DNA of 18,481 nucleotides from RGIG464 sp045643185 (GCA_045643185.1 JAZUKH010000109.1:1-18481); one strand, 5' to 3'. Positions 1 through 6,751 are shown, counted from the first letter of the stretch. Made by a program: numbers and translations. Notes: generated by a model not told the origin, from the letters alone.

Positions 1-35
1 TCTCGATTTTTGATTTTATGTTTTTGGGGGCCGCC

Positions 36-109
36 TATTGCCCGATCGTCCGAATCGTAGAGCCGTGTCGCGACACGGCTCTACGATTCGAACGATTGGA
101 TGGGCAATA
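36..109. repeat. REP-like palindrome downstream of fic
   Basis: A perfect 40-bp palindrome lies at 51-90, centred on 70/71, with core GTGTCGCGACAC and arms containing CGTAGAG/CTCTACG. Imperfect pairing extends it, with tattgccc at 36-43 matching gggcaata at 102-109. It begins 14 bp beyond the stop of the fic gene and may serve as its 3' end hairpin. The GTAG tetranucleotide at the foot resembles the conserved foot of RAYT-linked REP elements. Same family as the arrays at 1374-1455, 1765-1897 and 2235-2400. Confidence 0.85.
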
Positions 110-122
110 CGGCTCCGCATTT

Positions 123-1316
123 TTATTGGATTTCCCAATGCCCCGAACGGTCACTGCCGACTCGCCGAATGATGCCCCTCTCTTGTAACACGCGCATATT
201 CCTGCTCACGTGAACACGCGATATGCCAATGCGTTCTGCAATAGACGATTGTGTAATGCTCGGATTTTGACGTATGGCCTCCAGAATCTTTTGCTGAAGA
301 TCTGTAACATGATCTGTAACATGATCTGTAACATGATCTGTAACATGATCTGTAACATGATCTGTAACATGATCTGTAACATGATCTGTAACATGATCTG
401 TAACATGATCTGTAACATGACCTGTAACATGATCTGTAACATGATCTGTAACATGATCTGTAACATGATCTGTAACATGATCTGTTGAATCGTTGTTAAA
501 ACGCCCGCTGATATGCATTGCTCGGTTATGAAGTTCATTTTTTTCACCGAGCAGCAAATTTCGCAGGAACTTTTCCAAATAGCCCCTTGTCTCGTGAATA
601 CCGATTTTTAAATTATTATAGTTCGCTCTCACCAATGCATTTCTGAAATACCAAGCGTTTTCCGCAAAAATATTATTCGTCACATCAAAGCCGAGCATCC
701 TCAGATATTTGATGAAAAACACCGCCGTCGTTCTGGTATTGCCTTCACTAAAGATATGGATTTGCCACAGCCTCGACACGAAAATAGCCAAATGCTGAAT
801 GACTTTCTCCATATCGAGCCCTTTGTAACTGAAAGCTCTCTCCATCTCAAAATCGTATTCCAGCGTAGCGCGAAGATTGTACGCGCTACCATACAACACA
901 GTATCACCATTCAACACCCATTCATTCTTCGTTATATTATAATCTCTGAGTTTTCCTGCATGATCGTAAATTCCAAAGAACAGTTTTTTATGAATCGAGA
1001 TGTACTCACTCGGTGAAAATGTAAAAGCCTTCTCAGAAAGAACTTGTGCAATTCGAACCGCGACCTTGTCAGCTTCTTCTTCTCTGTTCCCTAGTTCTTT
1101 TGCGGGCCGTTCCTCATAATACTGATTCAAAAGAATCCGGGCTTCGTCAAGACTGATTTCCCCCTCGATGTTTTTTACTGCAGTATCCACGAGGTACTGC
1201 GAAGGCGTCAACCCGTCCACAGCCTGTAGCCCGATCGCTGTGTGCCATGCATAGCATTTTTCCCGCTTATCCGGCTCTGTCTGTTTGAAATACTCTGCAA
1301 ATGGATCCTTTTTCAC
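123..1316 (-). CDS. fic: Fic-domain protein with TDHV-repeat linker and C-terminal winged HTH
   Basis: 397 aa. Residues about 95-230 form a Fic fold, with an intact catalytic motif HIFSEGNTR at 187-195 (consensus HxFx[D/E]GNxR). The AGKLRD segment at 120-125 is also typical. Family members usually transfer AMP to target proteins, so this one is predicted to be catalytically competent. Residues 278-337 are fifteen TDHV tetrapeptides (one is TGHV). Residues 340-397 are a winged helix with recognition helix around SRVHVSRNMRVLQERG, suggesting DNA binding or autoregulation. The N-terminus (about 45-72, EISLDEARILLNQYYEER) could be an inhibitory helix, but no clear [ST]xxxE[GN] motif is seen. It lies last in the minus-strand run hsdM-rhuM-hsdS-RAYT-fic. 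Its upstream region (1317-1516) is occupied by REP units. The target and the DNA site are unknown. Confidence 0.93.
   Translation of the reverse strand: MKKDPFAEYFKQTEPDKREKCYAWHTAIGLQAVDGLTPSQYLVDTAVKNIEGEISLDEARILLNQYYEERPAKELGNREEEADKVAVRIAQVLSEKAFTFSPSEYISIHKKLFFGIYDHAGKLRDYNITKNEWVLNGDTVLYGSAYNLRATLEYDFEMERAFSYKGLDMEKVIQHLAIFVSRLWQIHIFSEGNTRTTAVFFIKYLRMLGFDVTNNIFAENAWYFRNALVRANYNNLKIGIHETRGYLEKFLRNLLLGEKNELHNRAMHISGRFNNDSTDHVTDHVTDHVTDHVTDHVTGHVTDHVTDHVTDHVTDHVTDHVTDHVTDHVTDHVTDHVTDLQQKILEAIRQNPSITQSSIAERIGISRVHVSRNMRVLQERGIIRRVGSDRSGHWEIQ
299..482. repeat. 12-bp x 15 in-frame minisatellite in fic
   Basis: Fifteen head-to-tail copies of tctgtaacatga (plus strand) fill 301-480. They are identical except for one C for T at 421, which gives TGHV instead of TDHV. 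Each unit is four codons, so copy-number change keeps frame and only changes linker length between the Fic and wHTH domains. Nearly every unit junction makes a GATC, fifteen in about 185 bp. Each unit also contains TGTAACA, a short inverted repeat. Confidence 0.97.
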
Positions 1317-1373
1317 TGTGTTTCTCCATCAATGGTATTTTTTGGGGGGGATTATCGTCTCAATCGTTCCAAT

Positions 1374-1455
1374 CGATCCAATCGTAGTGGCGTGTCGCGA
1401 CACGCCTCTACGATTGGATCGCGACACGCCTCTACGATTGGATCGCGACACGTCA
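1374..1455. repeat. REP array between fic and RAYT
   Basis: A 48-bp palindrome with a single mismatch lies at 1374-1421, centred on 1397/1398. It is followed by further right half-units spaced 24 bp apart (CGACAC at 1398, 1422, 1446). It lies about 60-140 bp upstream of the fic start, so any fic promoter must lie in or beside it. Apart from this array and the 50-bp repeat at its RAYT end, the 1317-1516 gap holds no gene. Confidence 0.9.
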
Positions 1456-1503
1456 ACGATGGAATTGGGATCAAAATCCGTGGAATGGATGGGATGATTT
1501 TTA

Positions 1504-1553
1504 TTTTTATTATTTTTCATGATTCGTTTTCCATTTTATCGGGATTATCGGGC
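1504..1553. repeat. 50-bp direct repeat, copy A (3' end of RAYT)
   Basis: This 50-bp segment matches 2184-2233 with three mismatches at an exact offset of 680 bp. On the minus strand it holds the RAYT C-terminal codons (DKMENES, stop) and, overlapping the stop, an ATG followed by codons for MKNN. Confidence 0.9.
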
Positions 1554-2200
1554 AAATGATTTTCACGGTCGTGATGCCAATTTGCGACGTTGTTTTCGAT
1601 ATATTTGCGCGTCCGATCGAAATCGATTTGATCGAATAAAATTACGTCATAAAACCGCGATTGCCATTTAAACGGGATTTGATGGGCGCGGGCGTACATG
1701 GTGATGGCCTGTTTAAAACGGCCGATGATCAACCCCAATGATCCCGTTTTGGGCGCGGCGGGATGTAGAGACGTGTCGCGATGGGATTGTAGAGACGTGT
1801 CGCGATGGGATTGTAGAGACGTGTCGCGATGGGATTGTAGAGACGTGTCGCGATGGGATTGTAGAGACGTGTCGCGACACGTCTCTACAATCCCATCATC
1901 ACGCCCCCGCACATCGATCATGATAATCAAATGGATATGATCGGGCATGACCGTCCATACGGGAACGTATGCGTACCAATAATGGTCCATAATTTTTGGG
2001 ATTTCATCGTCCACGAATTTTCCGATTTCGGTCAAACGCATTTCGTTTTCGCCGTTGTGGCATGATATTTCCCCAAAATAATGTTCCCGACCTGCGGTAC
2101 AAATGATGATGTGATACATCCCTTCGCAATATTCCCACCAATCGGCGCGGACGGTGTCGATGCGATATTTTCCACGAAACAGGTTTTCATTATTTTTCAT
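1517..2200 (-). CDS. REP-associated tyrosine transposase (RAYT, Y1 HUH family)
   Basis: 227 aa. N-terminal RGKYRI (9-14), the HUH metal-binding motif at H88-I-H90 within MPDHIHLIIMI, a candidate catalytic tyrosine Y169 in RFKQAITMYA, and the downstream WQSRFYD/YIENNVANW segments are all diagnostic of RAYT-type Y1 single-strand transposases. These act on REP hairpins with a GTAG foot. Residues about 104-148 are an insertion built of five 8-aa repeats (RDTSLQSH x4, then RDTSLHPA), encoded by REP half-units. So the enzyme carries its own presumed substrate inside its gene, in frame. REP arrays lie immediately on both sides. The start at 2200 overlaps a TGA (ATGA) that ends a 12-codon remnant matching the RAYT C-terminus. 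It sits between hsdS and fic in the same direction. Confidence 0.93.
   Translation of the reverse strand: MKNNENLFRGKYRIDTVRADWWEYCEGMYHIIICTAGREHYFGEISCHNGENEMRLTEIGKFVDDEIPKIMDHYWYAYVPVWTVMPDHIHLIIMIDVRGRDDGIVETCRDTSLQSHRDTSLQSHRDTSLQSHRDTSLQSHRDTSLHPAAPKTGSLGLIIGRFKQAITMYARAHQIPFKWQSRFYDVILFDQIDFDRTRKYIENNVANWHHDRENHLPDNPDKMENES
1765..1897. repeat. REP half-unit array inside the RAYT gene
   Basis: Five direct copies of a 24-bp unit beginning GTAGAGACGTGTCGCGA start at 1765, 1789, 1813, 1837 and 1861. The last is completed by an inverted copy to give a perfect 46-bp palindrome at 1852-1897. The period of 24 bp equals eight codons, and no stop arises in the RAYT frame. Confidence 0.96.
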
Positions 2201-2233
2201 GATTCGTTTTCCATTTTATTGGGTTTATCGGGC
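2184..2233. repeat. 50-bp direct repeat, copy B (5' end of RAYT)
   Basis: Partner of 1504-1553. On the minus strand it reads ...PDKPNKMENES-stop, then overlaps the RAYT ATG. It therefore looks like the tail of a second RAYT gene fused to the head of the present one. Confidence 0.9.
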
Positions 2234-2234
2234 G

Positions 2235-2400
2235 CGAATCGTAGAGACGTGTCGCGACACGTCTCTACGATTCGGATCGCGACACGCCTCTACGATTCGG
2301 ATCGCGACACGCCTCTACGATTCGGATCGCGACACGCCTCTACGATTCGGATCGCGACACGCCTCTACGATTCGGGATTCGGTCCGGGCGCCTCTACGAT
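2235..2400. repeat. REP array between RAYT and hsdS
   Basis: A perfect 40-bp palindrome lies at 2235-2274, centred on 2254/2255. Right half-units follow at 25-bp period (CGACAC at 2255, 2280, 2305, 2330, 2355), and a degenerate terminal copy runs to 2400. The last CTACGAT of the array contains, on the minus strand, the TAG that ends hsdS. Confidence 0.95.
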
Positions 2401-3644
2401 TTGGGCACAAACGTCAACAACTTGTCCCGATAATATTCATATTGCTTCTGACGCGCCGCAATTTCCGCAGGTAGACCAGAGGTGAGGTCGTTGCAGAGGG
2501 AGTCAAAGCGGTCGAGAATTGATACAATGCGTTCTTGTTCGGATAATTCGGATAATGGAATTGCAATTTGAGATATCACCTTTTGAGAAATATTTGGAAC
2601 AGATCCAACCCCCGCTGAAGAACGAATTTGCTGTTGAATAATACTTCCTGATAACTGATAAAATAAATATCTATAATTGCATTTCAAATTTTTAAGAACT
2701 ACCAACTGTGGATTCAATGTTGCCTTTTCATACAATTTTTCAACAACCGCAACTTTTCCAACAGTTGATCCTGTTTTACAGAGTATTATATCATCTTTTT
2801 CAATCATTATCTCAGGTGATTCATAATATTTATCCCATGATATGTATTTACATTCATCCAGAATTAAATGATTAAAACTAATATTACCAGGACTTAATGA
2901 AATTGCACCATTGCCTTTCTCAACAATATCTTTTTGTGTATATCCTCGGAAACCAATCCGTCCTTTTATAGAACAAATATTTCCCAAAGGTATCATTGGG
3001 GTATTATCTTTACATGAAAGTAGCATATCCCTATACCACTCATACTGCCGCCGCCTGGCTTGCAGCTCCGCTTGCAGCTCCGCTTGCAGCTCCGTGAACT
3101 TGTCCAAAATACGTACGATTTCGGCTTGCACGGGCAGCGGCGGGACGGGGATGGTGATTTTAGCCATCTTATCCTTTGATACATTAAAACGAGTTACACC
3201 ACTTGCTGTTTTACCAATTTGATATCTCAAATTTTGAGAACGGAATAAATGCTTTGCAAAATCCGGATCAATAATCGACAAATCATTAAATCTAAAAAAG
3301 AAGCAAAAACTATTTAAATATAAATTCTCAGTAGGGCGTTCTGTAACTACAGAAGAAAATCCACATTCATCAGGCGTTTCTGATGACCCCGTAAAAACTA
3401 TATCTCCATAATCAAGAGTTCGCTGTTTTTCACCTTCTGTAATTTTTACTCTATCACTCGGATAGATGTTCAATGCAGGGTTTGAATATACATTTTTATA
3501 TGATATAAAAACTGCATTACCATCTGTAAAATCTGCTTTAGACTTACCAGTCAATCCTCCAAAAAATTTACCTAATTGTCCGAGTTGATAGTATTCCACG
3601 CCATTTGGGCACAAATCGCGGATTAATTGATCCAATTTACTCAT
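2394..3644 (-). CDS. hsdS: Type I restriction-modification specificity subunit HsdS
   Basis: 416 aa. Two target-recognition domains (about 15-165 and 216-365) are each followed by a conserved helical region. The central one is PPLPVQAEIVRILDKFTELQ... (168-205) and the C-terminal one is SEQERIVSILDRF...RQKQYEYYRDKLLTF. HsdS directs the HsdM (and HsdR) subunits to a bipartite DNA site. The central helix contains ELQA x3 (185-196), encoded by a perfect 12-bp triplication. This is the position where EcoR124I and EcoDXXI differ in TAEL copy number and hence in spacer length. The start at 3644 overlaps the rhuM stop by 4 bp, implying coupling. The last residues (VPKS) and the stop run into a REP array. 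The gene is visibly AT-richer than sbcCD. Confidence 0.96.
   Translation of the reverse strand: MSKLDQLIRDLCPNGVEYYQLGQLGKFFGGLTGKSKADFTDGNAVFISYKNVYSNPALNIYPSDRVKITEGEKQRTLDYGDIVFTGSSETPDECGFSSVVTERPTENLYLNSFCFFFRFNDLSIIDPDFAKHLFRSQNLRYQIGKTASGVTRFNVSKDKMAKITIPVPPLPVQAEIVRILDKFTELQAELQAELQARRRQYEWYRDMLLSCKDNTPMIPLGNICSIKGRIGFRGYTQKDIVEKGNGAISLSPGNISFNHLILDECKYISWDKYYESPEIMIEKDDIILCKTGSTVGKVAVVEKLYEKATLNPQLVVLKNLKCNYRYLFYQLSGSIIQQQIRSSAGVGSVPNISQKVISQIAIPLSELSEQERIVSILDRFDSLCNDLTSGLPAEIAARQKQYEYYRDKLLTFVPKS
3059..3094. repeat. 12-bp x 3 repeat in the hsdS spacer helix
   Basis: Three perfect copies of cttgcagctccg (plus strand) encode ELQA x3 in HsdS. The unit is four codons, so slippage keeps frame and would lengthen or shorten the inter-TRD helix. 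Confidence 0.95.
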
Positions 3645-4678
3645 ACCTTATCCCCTTTGCTTTCCAAAAGAAATCGGTCAAAATCGCTTTCATATAGGCG
3701 ATCCTGAACGATGCGGTATTTTTCAAATTCTGTTTCGGCGTGGAGCTTGGCCTGCTCTGCACTGATTTTTCCGGCTCCCATAAGCAATTCATTGCCGTTG
3801 AATTCAAGGAAGCCATCAAGTCTTGTTGCCCAGTCCTCCATACTCATAGGAATTTTGCGCTGTGCCTGCAGCTCGGCATAATCCAGATAGAGAGAAACCA
3901 AACGTTCCATAAAGTGCATTTCTTCTTCGCTAAGATAGTTCTTTGCGACGACGACATCTGCCTTTACAATTTTGCCATCCGGTGCCTGTTCCCATGTGGT
4001 AAGCCCCATGTGCTCCTTGGTGGCATCCGCGCGTTCATATATAAGCTCTGCTGCGGTGTGACGATGAACAGCAAAGTGCATCTTATTCTGTACAGTCTGG
4101 AAGAAAAGTCGCGTGGTCTTATCGTCCTTGTTGTAATCGAATGCCGTAGCATAGAGGTCTGTGACTTTTTGATAAAATTTCCGTTCGGACATACGGATTT
4201 CGCGGATATACTGCAGCTGACGCTCAAAGTATTCGTCCGTGAACATGTGACCGTGTATAAGGCGTTCCTTGTCCATGACCCACCCCTGAATGGTATAGTC
4301 TTTTACAATAGAGTTCGCCCAGCGGCGGAATTGAACCGCACGGTCATTATTGATTTTGAAGCCTACGGCAATGGTTGCCTGTAAATTATAGTGGTTGGTC
4401 TGATACATTTTGCCATCAGCGGCAGTTATTAAGTATTTCTTAATAACTGAATCCTCCTGCAGTTCGCCATCATCAAAAATACGCTTCAGGTGCTGGTTTA
4501 TGGCAGGAACGGACACGCTGTATAATTCAGCCATCATTTTCTGAGTCAGCCATATATTCTCATCTTGGTAGCGTATTTCCATGCTTTCGTTGCCGCCAGA
4601 AGCTGCGGTAAAGGTAAGGAATTCCGCAGCGGAAGAACGCACAATGGAGATATTTTCATGTTTCTTTTTTGCCATCAT
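3641..4678 (-). CDS. RhuM family protein within the type I R-M operon
   Basis: 345 aa. It matches the RhuM ('virulence RhuM') family. The recognisable N-terminal half has EIRYQDENIWLTQKMMAELYSVSVPAINQHLKRIFDDGEL (about 31-71), resembling a DNA-binding BRO/Kila-like helix. Next come the NHYNLQATIAVGFKINNDRAVQFRRWAN signature (about 95-123) and a long helical C-terminus (YLSEEEMHFMERLVSLYLDYAELQAQR). The biochemical role is not established. Family members are often found inside type I R-M operons, as here. ATGA overlaps exist at both ends (hsdM stop/rhuM start at 4675-4678; rhuM stop/hsdS start at 3641-3644). A second ATG at 4675 is an equally possible start. Confidence 0.92.
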   Translation of the reverse strand: MMAKKKHENISIVRSSAAEFLTFTAASGGNESMEIRYQDENIWLTQKMMAELYSVSVPAINQHLKRIFDDGELQEDSVIKKYLITAADGKMYQTNHYNLQATIAVGFKINNDRAVQFRRWANSIVKDYTIQGWVMDKERLIHGHMFTDEYFERQLQYIREIRMSERKFYQKVTDLYATAFDYNKDDKTTRLFFQTVQNKMHFAVHRHTAAELIYERADATKEHMGLTTWEQAPDGKIVKADVVVAKNYLSEEEMHFMERLVSLYLDYAELQAQRKIPMSMEDWATRLDGFLEFNGNELLMGAGKISAEQAKLHAETEFEKYRIVQDRLYESDFDRFLLESKGDKV

Positions 4679-6267
4679 TCCCCCTCAATCTCGGCGATGA
4701 TTTTATCGATTTCATCGCGCAAAACCTGTTCCCTGGCGACGATTTCGGCAATTTCGGCATTTAATTTAACGATATCGACTTTTTCACGCGTGTCTTCGGC
4801 CTCGACGTAGGTGGAAACGGACAAATTGTAATCGTTATCGACGATTTCCTGATATTCGGCCAAATGGGAACGCGTCAGTAGAGGCGTGTCGTGACACGCC
4901 TCTACTGACGCGCGTTTAGCAAACGTTTCCACGATGCGATCCATGTTTTCGGCGGTGAGTTTGTTATTATTCGTCACCTTGATGCATTCGTTGCTGGCAT
5001 CGATGAACAGGGTTTTGTTGTCAATTTTGCCGCGCTTGAGCACCATGATGCAGGTCGCAATGGACGTCCCGAAAAACAGGTTGCTCGGCAGCTGGATCAC
5101 GCAATCCACAAAGTTGTTGTCGATGAGGTATTTGCGGATTTTTTGTTCGGCGCCGCCGCGATACATGATACCGGGGAAGCAAACGATGGCCGCCGTGCCA
5201 TTTGGGGCGAGCCAGCTGAGGGCGTGCATGACAAAGGCGAGGTCGGCTTTGCTCTTGGGAGCCAGAACGCCGGCTGGGGCAAAACGCGGGTCGTTGATGA
5301 GCAGGGGGTTGTCATCGCCGGGCCACTTAATGGAATACGGCGGATTGGAAACGATCAGTTCAAAGGGTTCATCGTCCCAGTGCGCAGGCGCGAGCAGCGT
5401 ATCTTCGCAGGCAATGTTAAACTTATCAAAGCCGATATCGTGCAGGAACATATTGATGCGGCAGAGGTTGTAGGTCGTGATGTTCACTTCCTGACCAAAG
5501 AAGCCGTTGCGAACAGCATCTTTGCCGAGGATTTTTTCGGCCTTTAACAAAAGGGAACCGGAGCCGCAGGCCGGGTCATAGACCTTGTTGATCTTTTTCT
5601 TGCCAACCGTGCCCAGGCGCGTCAGCAGTTCGGAAACATCGGCCGGCGTAAAAAACTCCCCGCCGGACTTGCCTGCATTCGAGGCGTACATGGTCATGAG
5701 ATATTCGTAGGCATCGCCAAAGGCGTCGATATCGTGCTGTTTGACATCGCCCAGATTCATATCCGCAACGCCATTGAGGAGTTTGACCAGCTTCTCGTTG
5801 CGCTTGACAACCGTCGCTCCCAGCTTGTTGCTGTTGACATCGAAGTCATCGAACAGGCCCGCAAACTGACCTTCGGAGGAAGTCCCCATGGCAGACTCCT
5901 CGATATGGCGGAAGATGCGTTCCAGCGTTTCGTTCAAGCTCGCGTCATTCGCGGCTCTTGCCCTCACATTGCAAAACAACTCAGACGGCAGAATAAAAAA
6001 GCCCTTTTCCTCGACAAGCCCTTCTCTTGCTTCTTCAGCATCCTCATCGTCCATCAGCGCATAGTCAAAGTCAGTGTTGCCCGCCTCACACTCGCCCTGG
6101 TTGATGTAACTCGTCAGGTTTTCGGAAATATAGCGATAGAACATCGTGCCCAGCACGTAATTCTTAAAATCCCATCCATCGACGGCGCCGCGCAATTCAT
6201 CAGCGATCGCCCAGATGGCGCGGTGCAATTCGTCGCGTTCTTGTTCTTTTTTGGTATCCATGGCCAT
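4675..6267 (-). CDS. hsdM: Type I restriction-modification DNA methyltransferase HsdM
   Basis: 530 aa, the usual length for the EcoR124-like branch. It has a helical N-terminus (about 12-170), SAM-binding motif DPACGSG (231-237) and catalytic NPPY (308-311), as in N6-adenine methylases. PSNLFFGTSIATCIMVLK follows, then the HsdS-contacting C-terminal coiled region. The start is supported by a strong GGAGGT nine bases upstream of the ATG. Residues about 452-466 (ASVEACHDTPLLTR) are encoded by a 42-bp REP palindrome at 4871-4912, inserted near the motif that normally precedes SHLAEYQEIVDNDYNLSVSTYV. The insertion keeps frame, so the protein may still be functional, but this is unproven. First gene of the hsdM-rhuM-hsdS unit; no hsdR follows in the window. 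Confidence 0.97.
   Translation of the reverse strand: MAMDTKKEQERDELHRAIWAIADELRGAVDGWDFKNYVLGTMFYRYISENLTSYINQGECEAGNTDFDYALMDDEDAEEAREGLVEEKGFFILPSELFCNVRARAANDASLNETLERIFRHIEESAMGTSSEGQFAGLFDDFDVNSNKLGATVVKRNEKLVKLLNGVADMNLGDVKQHDIDAFGDAYEYLMTMYASNAGKSGGEFFTPADVSELLTRLGTVGKKKINKVYDPACGSGSLLLKAEKILGKDAVRNGFFGQEVNITTYNLCRINMFLHDIGFDKFNIACEDTLLAPAHWDDEPFELIVSNPPYSIKWPGDDNPLLINDPRFAPAGVLAPKSKADLAFVMHALSWLAPNGTAAIVCFPGIMYRGGAEQKIRKYLIDNNFVDCVIQLPSNLFFGTSIATCIMVLKRGKIDNKTLFIDASNECIKVTNNNKLTAENMDRIVETFAKRASVEACHDTPLLTRSHLAEYQEIVDNDYNLSVSTYVEAEDTREKVDIVKLNAEIAEIVAREQVLRDEIDKIIAEIEGE
4871..4912. repeat. REP palindrome inside hsdM
   Basis: Two perfect 20-bp arms (4871-4890 and 4893-4912) are separated by GT. 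The core GTAGAGGCGTGTCGTGACAC belongs to the same family as the arrays around RAYT. Length 42 bp is 14 codons, and the frame used has no stop. Confidence 0.96.
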
Positions 6268-6584
6268 TCGTATTTACCTCCAATATGGGGATGATTCGGT
6301 GATTTCTAAGTAAGGGGATGTGCTTAAGCGTTTCTTGCCATTTTTCAGCCTTTCCTGCAAGGATAAAACTTATCGATGAGCCTTCACGGGCATCATGAAG
6401 GCGCTGGTCCGCCAAGCCAATTATGTTTATACCATGCTTAGATTATCTGTTCTAGACATGGCAGACGAAGAAGACGTAGTTCAACGATTTCACCCAATGC
6501 TTGCCGTGTTGCGCGCATCAATGATTTCTTTGTGTGAAAGCTTGTTATACAAGACGCGCGAAGCGCACGCCCGGCGTATTGAGC

Positions 6585-6620
6585 GAGGTAGAGACGTGGC
6601 GTGACACGGCTCGACGAGCG
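6585..6620. repeat. Degenerate REP unit
   Basis: GTAGAGACGTGgcGTGACACGGCTCGAC keeps the GTAG foot and the centre but has several mismatches between the arms. It lies upstream of hsdM in non-coding DNA. Confidence 0.55.
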
Positions 6621-6638
6621 AGAAGACGGGCGCAAAAA

Positions 6639-6664
6639 GGCCGTATTCGCAAAGCGAATAGGCC
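6639..6664 (-). terminator. Terminator-like hairpin with unpaired G
   Basis: GGCC-G-TATTCGC / AAA / GCGAATA-GGCC: one G (6643) is unpaired at the junction of the two stem parts. On the minus strand the hairpin is followed by TTTTT. No gene is seen directly upstream on that strand, so this could be a repeat rather than a working terminator. Confidence 0.5.
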
Positions 6665-6751
6665 GCGATTTTATGCAGCAGTATTAAATCTCACGTTATG
6701 AGATCGTGTATGTTATCGAAATATGAGATATTTTTCTAAATTTTGTATGAA

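Noticed and set aside
206..547. Long open frames through the fic minisatellite on both strands (MLQI and MICN repeats)
   Set aside because: They arise because a 12-bp repeat without stops is open in several frames; the fic frame has the Fic and wHTH domains on either side.
1329..1520. 63-codon minus-strand frame starting MKNNKNKNHP after the RAYT stop
   Set aside because: Only the first codons match RAYT, through the 50-bp direct repeat; the rest is translated REP array. Treated as a scar, not a gene.
1374..2400. CRISPR array
   Set aside because: The 24-25 bp periodic units are contiguous with no unique spacers and end in a full palindrome; no cas genes are present.
2081..2485. Plus-strand frames across the REP array and RAYT head
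   Set aside because: Repeats of REP-derived peptide with no domain, antisense to RAYT and hsdS.
6290..6635. Minus-strand pieces (ISFILAGKAEKWQETLKHIP and MRATRQALGEIVELRLLRLP) suggesting a decayed gene upstream of hsdM
   Set aside because: Protein-like composition, but they lie in different frames, lack starts and match no family I know. Kept only as a remark on possible gene debris.
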